Shown piece by piece: positions 5,972 to 11,882 of a DNA stretch of 11,894 bases. How positions within the stretch are numbered: the stretch's first letter is position 1; every line of letters begins with the position of its first letter. Source of the stretch: JAQUQI01 sp041650035 (GTDB lineage: Bacteria > Omnitrophota > Gorgyraeia > JABMRG01). The stretch lies in contig JBAZLY010000030.1 of the NCBI GenBank assembly GCA_041650035.1, positions 1-11,894 on the forward strand, in the 5' to 3' direction. The notes beneath the pieces were generated by a model. It had not been told where the DNA came from. It saw only the letters and a program-made list of their open reading frames with translations, and searched no databases. The translations under genes and the position numbers were made by a program.

Positions 5972-6688
5972 TCAATAACCCGTAAAATCCTCTTTTATTA
6001 TACGCCCTTCCGGCAGAGACATCCGGTCAATAAGGATTTTCCTTAAACCAGATACCATTGCAGGGGGCCCGCACAAGTAAAAAACCCTTTCGGCATAATC
6101 AGGCATCTCTTCTTTTATCATACCGCTGTTGATAAAACCTGTCCTGCCGCGCCATACACCAAGGCCTTCGTCACCGGCAGAGGTAAGGGTATATACTATC
6201 TTCAGCCCCTTGCCGCTTTGCGCGATCCGATCAAGGTCTTTCTTAAAAATAATATCACTTAGGGTGTTATTGCCGTATAAAAGAACCGCGTCGGAGGATA
6301 TGCCTCTGTCAACAATATATTTGAATATACTTCTGATAGGGGTTATACCTATCCCGCCGGAAAGAAAGGCCGACTTTCTCGGAACACCTTCATAAATAAA
6401 ATTGCCGAGCGGGCCTTTTATCCTAACGGCATCACCCTGTTTAAGCCCTGCCAAAGCCTTTGAAAAATCACTGCCCGTAAGGCGCTTGGTAAATTCAACA
6501 TAGCCTTTTTCAGTCGGAGAATTTGAAAACGAAAAATGCTTGACCGCCTCCCTGCCGTTTACACTAATACCCACAAAAAAGAACTGCCCGGGCCTGAATA
6601 CAAATCCGTCAGCGTCGGCAAACCTGAAGCTCTTGACCCCGGGGGCCCTATCAATAATATCAATAACGCGAGTATCAAACGACATCAT
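5972..6688 (-). CDS. FNR-family FAD/NAD(P)H flavoprotein reductase
   Basis: This 238-residue two-domain ferredoxin-NADP reductase-type flavoprotein has no attached [2Fe-2S] domain. The FAD barrel carries HFSFSNSP (51-58), where many family members have RxYS, and GPLGNF (92-97). The nucleotide domain has LSGGIGITPIRSI (109-121), LLYGNNT, and LCGPPAMV (205-212). The C-terminus ends EDFTGY, with an aromatic residue stacking on flavin as in FNR. It starts three bases after the rubredoxin-like/superoxide-reductase fusion gene, so the likely job is to pass electrons from NAD(P)H to that protein or to rubrerythrin (inference). It differs from the clostridial NROR fold usually given this task. ATG 6688 and ATG 6685 are both possible; neither has a strong ribosome site. 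Confidence 0.88.
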   Translation of the reverse strand: MMSFDTRVIDIIDRAPGVKSFRFADADGFVFRPGQFFFVGISVNGREAVKHFSFSNSPTEKGYVEFTKRLTGSDFSKALAGLKQGDAVRIKGPLGNFIYEGVPRKSAFLSGGIGITPIRSIFKYIVDRGISSDAVLLYGNNTLSDIIFKKDLDRIAQSGKGLKIVYTLTSAGDEGLGVWRGRTGFINSGMIKEEMPDYAERVFYLCGPPAMVSGLRKILIDRMSLPEGRIIKEDFTGY

Positions 6689-6691
6689 ATT

Positions 6692-7132
6692 TTATATTAC
6701 CGTTTCATTGAACCAGGCGCCGTGTATATTGCATAATGCAATAACCTGTGCCCTTGTCCCGGGCCTTTTAAGGTGCAGGCAGGCGGCGGGATTGGGTATC
6801 TCCGGCATAAGATGCGCGCGTAGAACAAATCTTTTGTCCACATAAAAATCTATGTGTTGAATATAATGAACTGCCTCCATCGGGTGTTGGACCCGGCCCA
6901 ATCTGGCGTGAACATCCAGGCACCCTTCAGGAACAATACCACATATTTTTTCCACAGCGACTACAGGTATGTGTTTTTTTTCAAGCTCCGTCTCGCCCGG
7001 CCTTTCTTCCGGTGAGCGCATAGCAGATACGTCTTCAATAAACGCCTCTTTCGCGGCGCCGCATACCGGACATCTTTCGGGTGCTAAGTCAAAAGCTATA
7101 TACTTGCACACCTTGCAGACATAACCTTTCAT
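6692..7132 (-). CDS. rubredoxin-like domain fused to superoxide reductase
   Basis: This 146-residue protein has two iron domains. Residues 1-28 form a short rubredoxin-like module with C6-x2-C9 and C21-x2-C24 (spacing like the rubrerythrin C-terminal domain). Residues from about 50 form a superoxide-reductase (neelaredoxin/desulfoferrodoxin centre II) domain with H54, H83 and H89 in HPMEAVH, and C134 and H137 in CNIHGAW, giving the full Fe(His)4Cys site. It would reduce superoxide to peroxide without making oxygen. The active-site loop reads E51-K-K-H54, so the Lys before the first His is kept, but the Glu normally two positions before that His is displaced by one. The ATG at 7132 has GGAGGTG six bases upstream. 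The reductase follows three bases later and rubrerythrin precedes it, consistent with one electron chain. The desulforedoxin domain usual in desulfoferrodoxin is absent here but encoded separately at 4104-4229. Confidence 0.92.
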   Translation of the reverse strand: MKGYVCKVCKYIAFDLAPERCPVCGAAKEAFIEDVSAMRSPEERPGETELEKKHIPVVAVEKICGIVPEGCLDVHARLGRVQHPMEAVHYIQHIDFYVDKRFVLRAHLMPEIPNPAACLHLKRPGTRAQVIALCNIHGAWFNETVI

Positions 7133-7204
7133 TTTTCACCTCCGGTTTTTTCAGTTTGGCCCTTTCATATCGTGCCGGTAAAAACCGCCATGGCTTCTGG
7201 CATA

Positions 7205-7780
7205 TCAATAATTTTCACAAAGCACTTCATAATACGCCTGCGGATGCAGGCAAGCAGGGCATTTTTCAGGCGACTGTTTTCCTTCATGCACGTAGCCGCA
7301 GTTACGGCATTTCCATTTAACTACATTAGGTTTTCGGAATACCGTATTTTCTTTCACATTTTTAAGCAGTTTACGGTATCTTTTTTCATGTTCCTCTTCA
7401 ACCTCGGCTATCTCCTTGAATTGGGCGGCAATCTCCTCGAAACCCTCCTTTAGGGCCTCCTCTTCGGCATTTTTGTAGAGCTTTGTCCATTCCTCGTTTT
7501 CGCCGTTGGCCGCGGCGGCAAGGTTTTGGGCGGTATCCGCAATTATACCTGCCGGATATACGGCCTGTATCTGGACATCGCCGCCTTCCAAATACTTGAA
7601 AAATCTTTTAGCGTGTTCTTTTTCATTTTCGGCCGTCTCAAGGAATATAGCCGCTATCTGTTCATAGCCCGCCTTTTTCGCTATACCGGCAAAATACGTG
7701 TAACGGTTCCTGGCCTGTGATTCGCCGGCAAATGAGGCCAATAGATTTTTCTCTGTATTTGTCCCTCTAATGCTTTTCAT
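7205..7780 (-). CDS. rbr: rubrerythrin
   Basis: This 191-residue classical rubrerythrin is an NADH-linked peroxide reductase of anaerobes. The diiron four-helix domain carries E20, E53-x2-H56, E94, E97 and E128-x2-H131. The C-terminal rubredoxin domain has C158-x2-C161 and C174-x2-C177 (WKCRNCGYVHEG, EKCPAC). The N-terminus MKSIRGTNTEKNL is typical of the family. Start ATG at 7780 overlaps the preceding PPOX stop codon as ATGA, with GGGAG upstream. It precedes the superoxide-reductase fusion by 72 bases; that gap contains no obvious gene or terminator. It should detoxify the peroxide made by superoxide reductase, with electrons probably from the flavoprotein at 5972-6688. Confidence 0.97.
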   Translation of the reverse strand: MKSIRGTNTEKNLLASFAGESQARNRYTYFAGIAKKAGYEQIAAIFLETAENEKEHAKRFFKYLEGGDVQIQAVYPAGIIADTAQNLAAAANGENEEWTKLYKNAEEEALKEGFEEIAAQFKEIAEVEEEHEKRYRKLLKNVKENTVFRKPNVVKWKCRNCGYVHEGKQSPEKCPACLHPQAYYEVLCENY

Positions 7781-8268
7781 GCCTCTTCTCCCTTCCTTTT
7801 CATATCATGTTTACCAATATCGGCCGGGGCAAGGTCAATAACCTTGTCCACATCCATCTCTATTATGTATTCCGGCTCGGGCAAAATGGCCTCCGGGTGA
7901 CCGGCATGCCCCCTGTCCCCTTTTACGTTCTTCATCAGCCTGCCGGATAGCCTTGAGGATATTTTCTTGTTCCAGGCCTTAAGTATATCCTGCTGTATGT
8001 CCTTTTTATCCATTATCCTGGCATGCCCCTTTAAGGAATACCCTATAAACTTATGCTCATCAACAACCGTAAGGCTGATAACCGGATTCCTCTTTAGGTT
8101 TGCATGGGTCGCCTGCTTATAAAGGTCTAAGAGCTGTATATGCCCCCGCACGTCAATATTAATTATGCCTTTGCAGGAATTATGCACATAACCGTATTCA
8201 TCGATAGTAGATATCACGGTGTAACCCTGCTTATTTAAAAAATGGGCCACCTCATCGCTTATGCGCAT
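7777..8268 (-). CDS. pyridoxamine 5'-phosphate oxidase-fold (PPOX) flavoprotein
   Basis: This 163-residue split-barrel protein resembles the FMN-binding PPOX-like family. The N-terminus MRISDEVAHFLNKQGYTVISTIDEYGYVH has the family's pattern of a helix, then a strand and turn. It continues with GIINIDVRGHIQLLDLYKQATHANLKRNP, the segment that usually contacts FMN. The second half has GHARIMDK and an acidic C-terminal strand IIEMDVDKVIDL. No enzymatic activity can be assigned; relatives include flavin reductases and poorly characterised stress proteins. The ATG at 8268 has AAGGCGG eight bases upstream. It overlaps the rubrerythrin start by 4 nt, so it is probably coupled to it and may supply or bind reduced flavin for the peroxide defence, which is inference only. 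Confidence 0.82.
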   Translation of the reverse strand: MRISDEVAHFLNKQGYTVISTIDEYGYVHNSCKGIINIDVRGHIQLLDLYKQATHANLKRNPVISLTVVDEHKFIGYSLKGHARIMDKKDIQQDILKAWNKKISSRLSGRLMKNVKGDRGHAGHPEAILPEPEYIIEMDVDKVIDLAPADIGKHDMKRKGEEA

Positions 8269-8305
8269 AGAGTCCGCCTTTTAATACAAAACAGGTTTAA
8301 TCAGG

Positions 8306-8542
8306 TCAATATACACGGGCGAAATAACTGCAATAACAAAAAAAAGATATAAAAAATCCAACAATACTGACATACCAAAAGACCTTTGCCATAAGGGGAT
8401 TTATGTCCATCAACAAATTTACCACCCTCATGGTTATAACCGATATAAATCCGATAAAGAACAATACCCGCGATACCAGCGGTTCTTTGCATTTTCTTAA
8501 TATGGCACAATCATTGCATGCGAATCTGCCCTTTTCCTTCAT
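8306..8542 (-). CDS. small two-helix membrane protein with N-terminal cysteine motif
   Basis: I do not recognise this 78-residue protein. The N-terminal 20 residues are hydrophilic with C9-x2-C12-x5-C18 (FACNDC then RKCKEP), which could hold a metal or Fe-S cluster or form disulfides. Two hydrophobic segments follow at about 25-44 (VLFFIGFISVIT...) and 53-75 (VFWYVSIVGFFISFF...), separated by a short loop with NPLMAK. Both ends would lie on the same membrane face. The ATG at 8542 is preceded by GAGGG, which overlaps the Nfu stop, indicating translational coupling; the gap to Nfu is ten bases. Coding bias and the ribosome site support a real gene. Its place between Nfu and a flavoprotein suggests a redox or iron-linked role at the membrane, but no function can be claimed. 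Confidence 0.75.
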   Translation of the reverse strand: MKEKGRFACNDCAILRKCKEPLVSRVLFFIGFISVITMRVVNLLMDINPLMAKVFWYVSIVGFFISFFCYCSYFARVY

Positions 8543-8552
8543 GCAGACACCC

Positions 8553-8777
8553 TCAAACCGATACCACTTGCCTGACTTCCGGTATCCGCCTCTTTAATTC
8601 ACTCTCGATACCCTGTTTCAGTGTCATCTGGCTCATAGGACAGCCTGCGCAGGCCCCTTTCAGCCTTACCTTTACCGTGCCGTCGCCGCTTACGCCAATC
8701 AGTTCCACATCCCCTCCGTCGGCCTGCAAGGCCGGCCTTATCATGTCAATAGCCTCTCTAATCTTTTTTTCAAGCAT
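8553..8777 (-). CDS. stand-alone Nfu (NifU C-terminal domain) Fe-S carrier
   Basis: This 74-residue protein consists only of the NifU C-terminal domain, which binds a transferable [4Fe-4S] cluster at a dimer interface. The family signature is present: RPALQADGGDVEL near 14-26 and the cysteine pair C43-x2-C46 in GACAGCPMS. A strong AAGGAGG lies seven bases before ATG 8777. The NifU encoded at 9444-10064 lacks this domain, so the pair together makes up a complete NifU split over two genes. It would pass clusters built by NifS and NifU to Fe-S targets. It is separated from ferritin by 49 bases that show no clear promoter. Confidence 0.93.
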   Translation of the reverse strand: MLEKKIREAIDMIRPALQADGGDVELIGVSGDGTVKVRLKGACAGCPMSQMTLKQGIESELKRRIPEVRQVVSV

Positions 8778-8826
8778 TTATATCCTCCTTCGCGATAAGC
8801 ACGATAACCCAGATCAATGTAAACAA

Positions 8827-9315
8827 TTATTTCCGGTTTAAAAGCGCGGAATCTATGACCGCAAGCGCCTTCGCGTCATTTTTTGCCTCTTTTATCCTTT
8901 TTAATATTGAGGCTGGTGTCGCTTCTTCTTCAACCTGTTCTTTTACAAACCAGCTTATGAGCCTAATAGTGTCTTCATCGCCCTCTTTTTTGGCGGCATC
9001 AAAAAGACATTTTATCATACCTGTCACAGCTCTTTCATGCGCGAGGGTCTTTTCAAAAAGCTCTTGGGCACACTGATAATCCTGGACAGGTGCCTCAATC
9101 TCATCCAATAAAACGCGCGCGCCTTTTTCCAGCAAAAAATCATACATCCTTTCGGCATGTTCCAGCTCTTCCCTGAACTGGCATTTAAACCAGCTGGCAA
9201 ATCCTTTAAGGCCTATTGAATGAGCGTAAAAGGCCATGCCGAGATAGAGATAACCGGAATATATCTCTCGATTTATCTGATATATAATTTTGTCGGCTAT
9301 ATTCTTACTAATCAT
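8827..9315 (-). CDS. ftn: bacterial non-heme ferritin
   Basis: This 162-residue ferritin oxidises Fe(II) and stores it as mineral in a 24-subunit shell. Ferroxidase ligands align with E. coli FtnA: E17, Y24, E50, H53, E94, Q127 and E130. The sequence EELEHAERMYDFL around 49-61 and WFVKEQVEEE around 122-131 are typical, and no haem-ligand methionine of bacterioferritin is evident. The ATG at 9315 has GGGGCGG upstream. Its start overlaps the end of the small frameshifted reading frame by 8 nt. Within a cluster for Fe-S assembly and peroxide removal, it would lower free iron and so limit Fenton chemistry. Confidence 0.96.
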   Translation of the reverse strand: MISKNIADKIIYQINREIYSGYLYLGMAFYAHSIGLKGFASWFKCQFREELEHAERMYDFLLEKGARVLLDEIEAPVQDYQCAQELFEKTLAHERAVTGMIKCLFDAAKKEGDEDTIRLISWFVKEQVEEEATPASILKRIKEAKNDAKALAVIDSALLNRK

Positions 9316-9444
9316 GATTTCCGCCCCTTTTCTTTGAGCAATATATATTTAAAAATGGGCCTTTTAAGGTCATGCCCGGGACTGCATACGGCAGCCCTCC
9401 TTGCAGTGGGCGACCTGTCTTAGCATCCACTTTTTAATATACAT
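9308..9444 (-). CDS. small conserved-looking protein, about 45 residues, apparent -1 frameshift
   Basis: A near-perfect AGGAGGTG precedes ATG 9444, which shares one base with the NifU stop (TAATG). The zero frame reads MYIKKWML and ends after 24 residues with an unconvincing sequence. After the run AAAAAG, at the fifth codon, the -1 frame opens (GTG 9430) and continues VDAKTGRPLQGG, LPYAVPGMTLKGPFLNIYC and a basic tail to TAG at 9308, overlapping the ferritin start. That frame looks like real protein: balanced composition, Gly-Pro turns, and codons like those of its neighbours. Joined, it gives 45 residues. Explanations are a one-base loss in a homopolymer (true mutation or assembly error) or programmed -1 slippage on tRNA-Lys at AAAAAG. 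I do not recognise the family. The order NifU, this gene, ferritin suggests an iron-related role, which is inference. Confidence 0.45.
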
Positions 9445-10064
9445 TATATCACCTCCTTTGGCTTAGAATTTTTTCCGGCATATTCTTCCAAAAGCCCGAT
9501 AACCCGGTCTTTGCATTTACCGCATACAGTACCCGCCTTCGTCCTTTCCTTTAGGAGCTGGTATGTCAAGGCCCCTTTAAGAACGGCGTTTTTTATCTGT
9601 TCATCCGTAACATCCATGCACCGGCATATCACCCGTGCCCTGCCCGTTTTAATATTATTTATCATGCCGCTTCTTTTGTAATAATCGTCTATGGCCGCGC
9701 GCAGGGCCTTGTCTCCGAGAACGGAACAGTGTATCTTGTGCTCGGGTAGCCCGCCAAGCTGTGCCGCTATATCCTCGGGTGATATATTATACGCGTCCTC
9801 AACCTTCATGCCTTTTACCTTCTCTGATAAAATAGACGTGGAGGCTATGGCACTGGCGCAACCAAATGTCTTCCATCTGCAATCGGTGATCACGCCTCTT
9901 TTATCAACCTTTATTACCATCATCATCTGGTCACCGCATTTTACGTTGCCGACAAGGCCCTTGCCGTCTTCCGTATATGAGGCCTCGTCTGACAATATGT
10001 TCCTCGGATTGGCAAAATGATCCTTTACGATATCTGTATAGACCCACTCTACGGGTTTAGTCAT
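9444..10064 (-). CDS. nifU: NifU-type Fe-S scaffold (IscU domain plus BFD [2Fe-2S] domain)
   Basis: This 206-residue protein has the first two of the three NifU domains. The IscU-like scaffold (about 5-132) carries the assembly-site residues C43 and D45 in VKCGDQM, C69 in FGCASAIAS, and C113 in IHCSVLGDKAL. It is followed by a BFD-like domain with C147-x-C149 and C181-x2-C184 (ICRCMDVTDEQI, TVCGKCKDR), which in NifU holds a stable [2Fe-2S] cluster. The C-terminal Nfu domain is missing and is encoded separately at 8553-8777. It works with NifS, whose stop codon overlaps this start as ATGA. The 3' end, coding KPKEVI, also contains the ribosome site for the next small gene. Nothing suggests nitrogen fixation; NifSU is the general Fe-S system in many anaerobes. 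Confidence 0.95.
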   Translation of the reverse strand: MTKPVEWVYTDIVKDHFANPRNILSDEASYTEDGKGLVGNVKCGDQMMMVIKVDKRGVITDCRWKTFGCASAIASTSILSEKVKGMKVEDAYNISPEDIAAQLGGLPEHKIHCSVLGDKALRAAIDDYYKRSGMINNIKTGRARVICRCMDVTDEQIKNAVLKGALTYQLLKERTKAGTVCGKCKDRVIGLLEEYAGKNSKPKEVI

Positions 10065-11260
10065 ATAGAATTATCCTGTTTTTTAAAATACGAAGACGAC
10101 ATATTACGCACCTTGTTTATTACAAGAAGGAGTTTTTCTGTTACATAATCGATGTCGGCATCCGTTGTATCTCTGCCCAGGCTGAAACGTATGGCCCCAT
10201 GGGCGTCTTCAGCGGACATACCTAAAGCCAAGAGAACATACGAAGGCTCCAAAGAACCCGAGGCGCATGCCGAACCTGTTGAAACCGCTATACCCTCCAT
10301 ATCAAGATACAGCAGTACCGCCTCTCCTTCAGCGCCCTTAAATGAGACATTTAATGTCCCTGGAAGGCAATCCTTCGGGTGACCGTTAAAACTTACACCG
10401 TCTATATTATCCTGTATAAAATCCTTTAACCTTTGCTTTAGCCGCGCAAGCCGCCGCGCCTCCTGGGCCATCTCATCTTTCCTACAGGCTATAGCGGCCG
10501 CCATACCTATGATACCAATAGTATTTTCCGTGCCTGCCCTGCGGCCCTTTTCCTGGTGACCGCCTCGTATAAACGGACAGAAAGGCGCCTTTGATCTGGC
10601 ATACAAAGCGCCTATGCCTTTTGGCCCATATATCTTGTGGGCGGAAAAAGACAAAAAATCAACCCCAAGCTCATTCACGTCAACAGGCAGTTTACCCACA
10701 GCCTGGACAGCGTCTGTATGCAGTAACGCGCCCATGCGATGCGCCATGTCGGAGATACTTCTAATATCCTGTATAGTCCCTATCTCATTGTTTGCCGTCA
10801 TTATTGAAACAAGCATGGTCTTTTCGGTTATCATATCCTTCAGCCGGCCGAGATCAACCTTGCCGAACCGGTCAACCCCTGCCCTGACCACGGGCATTCC
10901 CTTTTGCTCTATGCATTTGGACGTCTCAATTATACACGGGTGTTCTATATCGGAGACAATAACCTCGTGCCTGCCGCTGCATTTGGCGCCACAGAGCGCG
11001 GAACAGCATGAAACCATATTTAATACGGTATTGTTCGCCTCTGAACCGCTGCCTACGAATATAATCTCATCTGGTTCGGCATTGATAAACGACGATATAT
11101 CGGCCCGCGCCGCCTCTATCGCGGCCTTTGATTGCCTGCCGAAAAAATGAAGGCTTGAGGCATTGCCATAGATATCGAATAACCCGTTAATAGCCTTTTT
11201 TACTTCAGGATGAAGCGGGGTCGTAGCGTTATTGTCAAGATATACCTTTTTGTCTTTCAT
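10061..11260 (-). CDS. nifS: cysteine desulfurase, NifS/IscS type
   Basis: This 399-residue fold-type I PLP enzyme releases sulfur from cysteine for cluster assembly on NifU. Landmarks: YLDNNATTPLHPEV at the N-terminus, SGSEANN (71-77), H107 in EHPC, N157-N158 in TANNEIGT, D183 and Q186 in HTDAVQAVGK, the PLP lysine K209 in SAHKIYGPKG, and the catalytic C332 in STGSACASGS within a long, class I-type mobile loop. It starts by ATGA overlap with the Rrf2 regulator stop and ends by ATGA overlap with NifU, so the three are a coupled set. The extra cysteines at 85-94 (CCSALCGAKC) form an uncommon cluster in the region between the cofactor loop and the His strand. Length is normal for the family. 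Confidence 0.97.
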   Translation of the reverse strand: MKDKKVYLDNNATTPLHPEVKKAINGLFDIYGNASSLHFFGRQSKAAIEAARADISSFINAEPDEIIFVGSGSEANNTVLNMVSCCSALCGAKCSGRHEVIVSDIEHPCIIETSKCIEQKGMPVVRAGVDRFGKVDLGRLKDMITEKTMLVSIMTANNEIGTIQDIRSISDMAHRMGALLHTDAVQAVGKLPVDVNELGVDFLSFSAHKIYGPKGIGALYARSKAPFCPFIRGGHQEKGRRAGTENTIGIIGMAAAIACRKDEMAQEARRLARLKQRLKDFIQDNIDGVSFNGHPKDCLPGTLNVSFKGAEGEAVLLYLDMEGIAVSTGSACASGSLEPSYVLLALGMSAEDAHGAIRFSLGRDTTDADIDYVTEKLLLVINKVRNMSSSYFKKQDNSI

Positions 11261-11697
11261 TTTTTAAACGCCTTTTCCTTTCTGCGTAAAAGCAAAAGTC
11301 CCTTAAGCGTATAAAGCTTCAGGTAATCCCCGATAACGGCCCTAAGCCCCAGCCAAAGCCCCTTGACCCTGCAATCATCAAAATGAACACAACGCCTTCT
11401 CCTGGCCCGGGGCCTTTCACAGACAAGCTGCAAAACACTTTTTTCTACCGCCGATACAATATCTATTGCCGTTATCTCCACGGGCCGCCTGGAGAGCACA
11501 TAGCCCCCTTTTGACCCTCGGGCGCTTTTTACTATGCCGGATCTTTTTAGCGCGCGGAGTAATTGCTCGACATAATCATACTCTATGCATTCCCTCTTAG
11601 CAATAAGGCCAACCGGGGTAGGCTTATCCTGCTCATACCTATCTGCTAATATAACGGCGCATGAAAGCGCGTAATCCAGACGAGAACTTATTTTCAA
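11257..11697 (-). CDS. Rrf2-family (IscR-like) transcriptional regulator
   Basis: This 146-residue winged-helix regulator of the Rrf2 family is likely to control the cluster that follows. The N-terminal part MKISSRLDYALSCAVILA and the wing RGSKGGYVLSRRP are diagnostic. The C-terminal ligand region has C93-x9-C103-x5-C109, with an arginine-rich insert between the first two (RPRARRRR). E. coli IscR has C-x5-C-x5-C. A [2Fe-2S] cluster is plausible but the wider first spacing is unusual. The start is TTG at 11697: GAGGT lies about ten bases upstream, the family N-terminus begins here, and no in-frame ATG is available because ATG AGG TAA stops at once. It overlaps nifS by ATGA. The gene sits first behind its promoter, which suggests autoregulation in response to Fe-S or oxidative stress. 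Confidence 0.92.
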   Translation of the reverse strand: MKISSRLDYALSCAVILADRYEQDKPTPVGLIAKRECIEYDYVEQLLRALKRSGIVKSARGSKGGYVLSRRPVEITAIDIVSAVEKSVLQLVCERPRARRRRCVHFDDCRVKGLWLGLRAVIGDYLKLYTLKGLLLLRRKEKAFKK

Positions 11698-11740
11698 TGC
11701 GTCTTACCTCATGATGTGTTTTATAATCCCTAACCCAATG

Positions 11741-11769
11741 AATATACAATATCCGCTCTTTTTTGTCAA
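11741..11769 (-). promoter_or_regulatory. sigma-70-type promoter of the Rrf2/Fe-S/oxygen-defence block
   Basis: The minus strand shows TTGACA (11764-11769), a 17-bp spacer and TATATT (11741-11746). Predicted transcription starts near 11734, leaving a leader of about 37 bases before the TTG start codon. No other promoter of similar quality was found down to the end of Ogg2, although weaker internal ones cannot be excluded. The bases ATACTTGAC around the -35 resemble one half of an IscR-type box, but no symmetrical partner is visible. Confidence 0.75.
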
Positions 11770-11779
11770 GTATTATTTT

Positions 11780-11851
11780 AATGAGCACATAAGTTACGCG
11801 CCCACAGGAAAAGCGTAACTTATAAGTGCGAATTAATCCTGAGGATACGAC
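11780..11851 (+). repeat. hairpin-forming repeat, copy 2
   Basis: Homologous to 1733-1803 in the same orientation, about three quarters identical by hand alignment. It contains an inverted repeat with arms 11785-11799 (GCACATAAGTTACGC) and 11813-11829 (GCGTAACTTATAAGTGC), pairing except for a two-base bulge, around a 13-base loop. It begins 10 bp upstream of the Rrf2 promoter -35 element. No U run follows on either strand, so it is not a standard terminator. Confidence 0.65.
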
Positions 11852-11872
11852 AGCCGAGAGTATCCGAAGGAT
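11836..11872. repeat. second imperfect hairpin inside the right-hand repeat unit
   Basis: Arms ATCCT-GA-GGATAC (11836-11848) and GTATCC-GA-AGGAT (11860-11872) pair with one two-base internal mismatch around an 11-base loop (GACAGCCGAGA). It follows the first hairpin within the 98-bp unit, so each unit carries two stem-loops. Confidence 0.6.
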
Positions 11873-11882
11873 CTAAGACTAT

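Noticed and set aside
7133..7204. 12-codon frame in the gap between rubrerythrin and the superoxide-reductase fusion
   Set aside because: No ribosome site, and the length is within chance expectation.
8301..8510. Alternative minus-strand frame inside the small membrane protein
   Set aside because: The frame at 8306-8542 has the ribosome site, a coherent cysteine motif and two clear membrane segments. This one starts internally without a site.
9340..9400. Possible attenuator or terminator between nifU and ferritin (CTGC-CGTAT-GCAG stem and a CCTT/AAGG stem before ATTTTT)
   Set aside because: The stems are short, bulged and fall inside the probable small coding frame. Evidence is too weak for a terminator.
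9370..9444. 24-residue zero-frame reading frame starting at ATG 9444
   Set aside because: The ribosome site is excellent, but the sequence after the fifth residue looks like out-of-frame translation, and the -1 frame is far more protein-like. It is therefore treated as the start of the frameshifted gene.
10614..11150. 178-codon plus-strand open frame opposite nifS
   Set aside because: It lies entirely within the highly conserved nifS coding sequence and has no plausible family features. Other plus-strand frames are shadows for the same reason.
11785..11829. Inverted repeat as an intrinsic terminator
   Set aside because: Neither strand has a U run after the stem, and the element recurs as part of a larger repeat.
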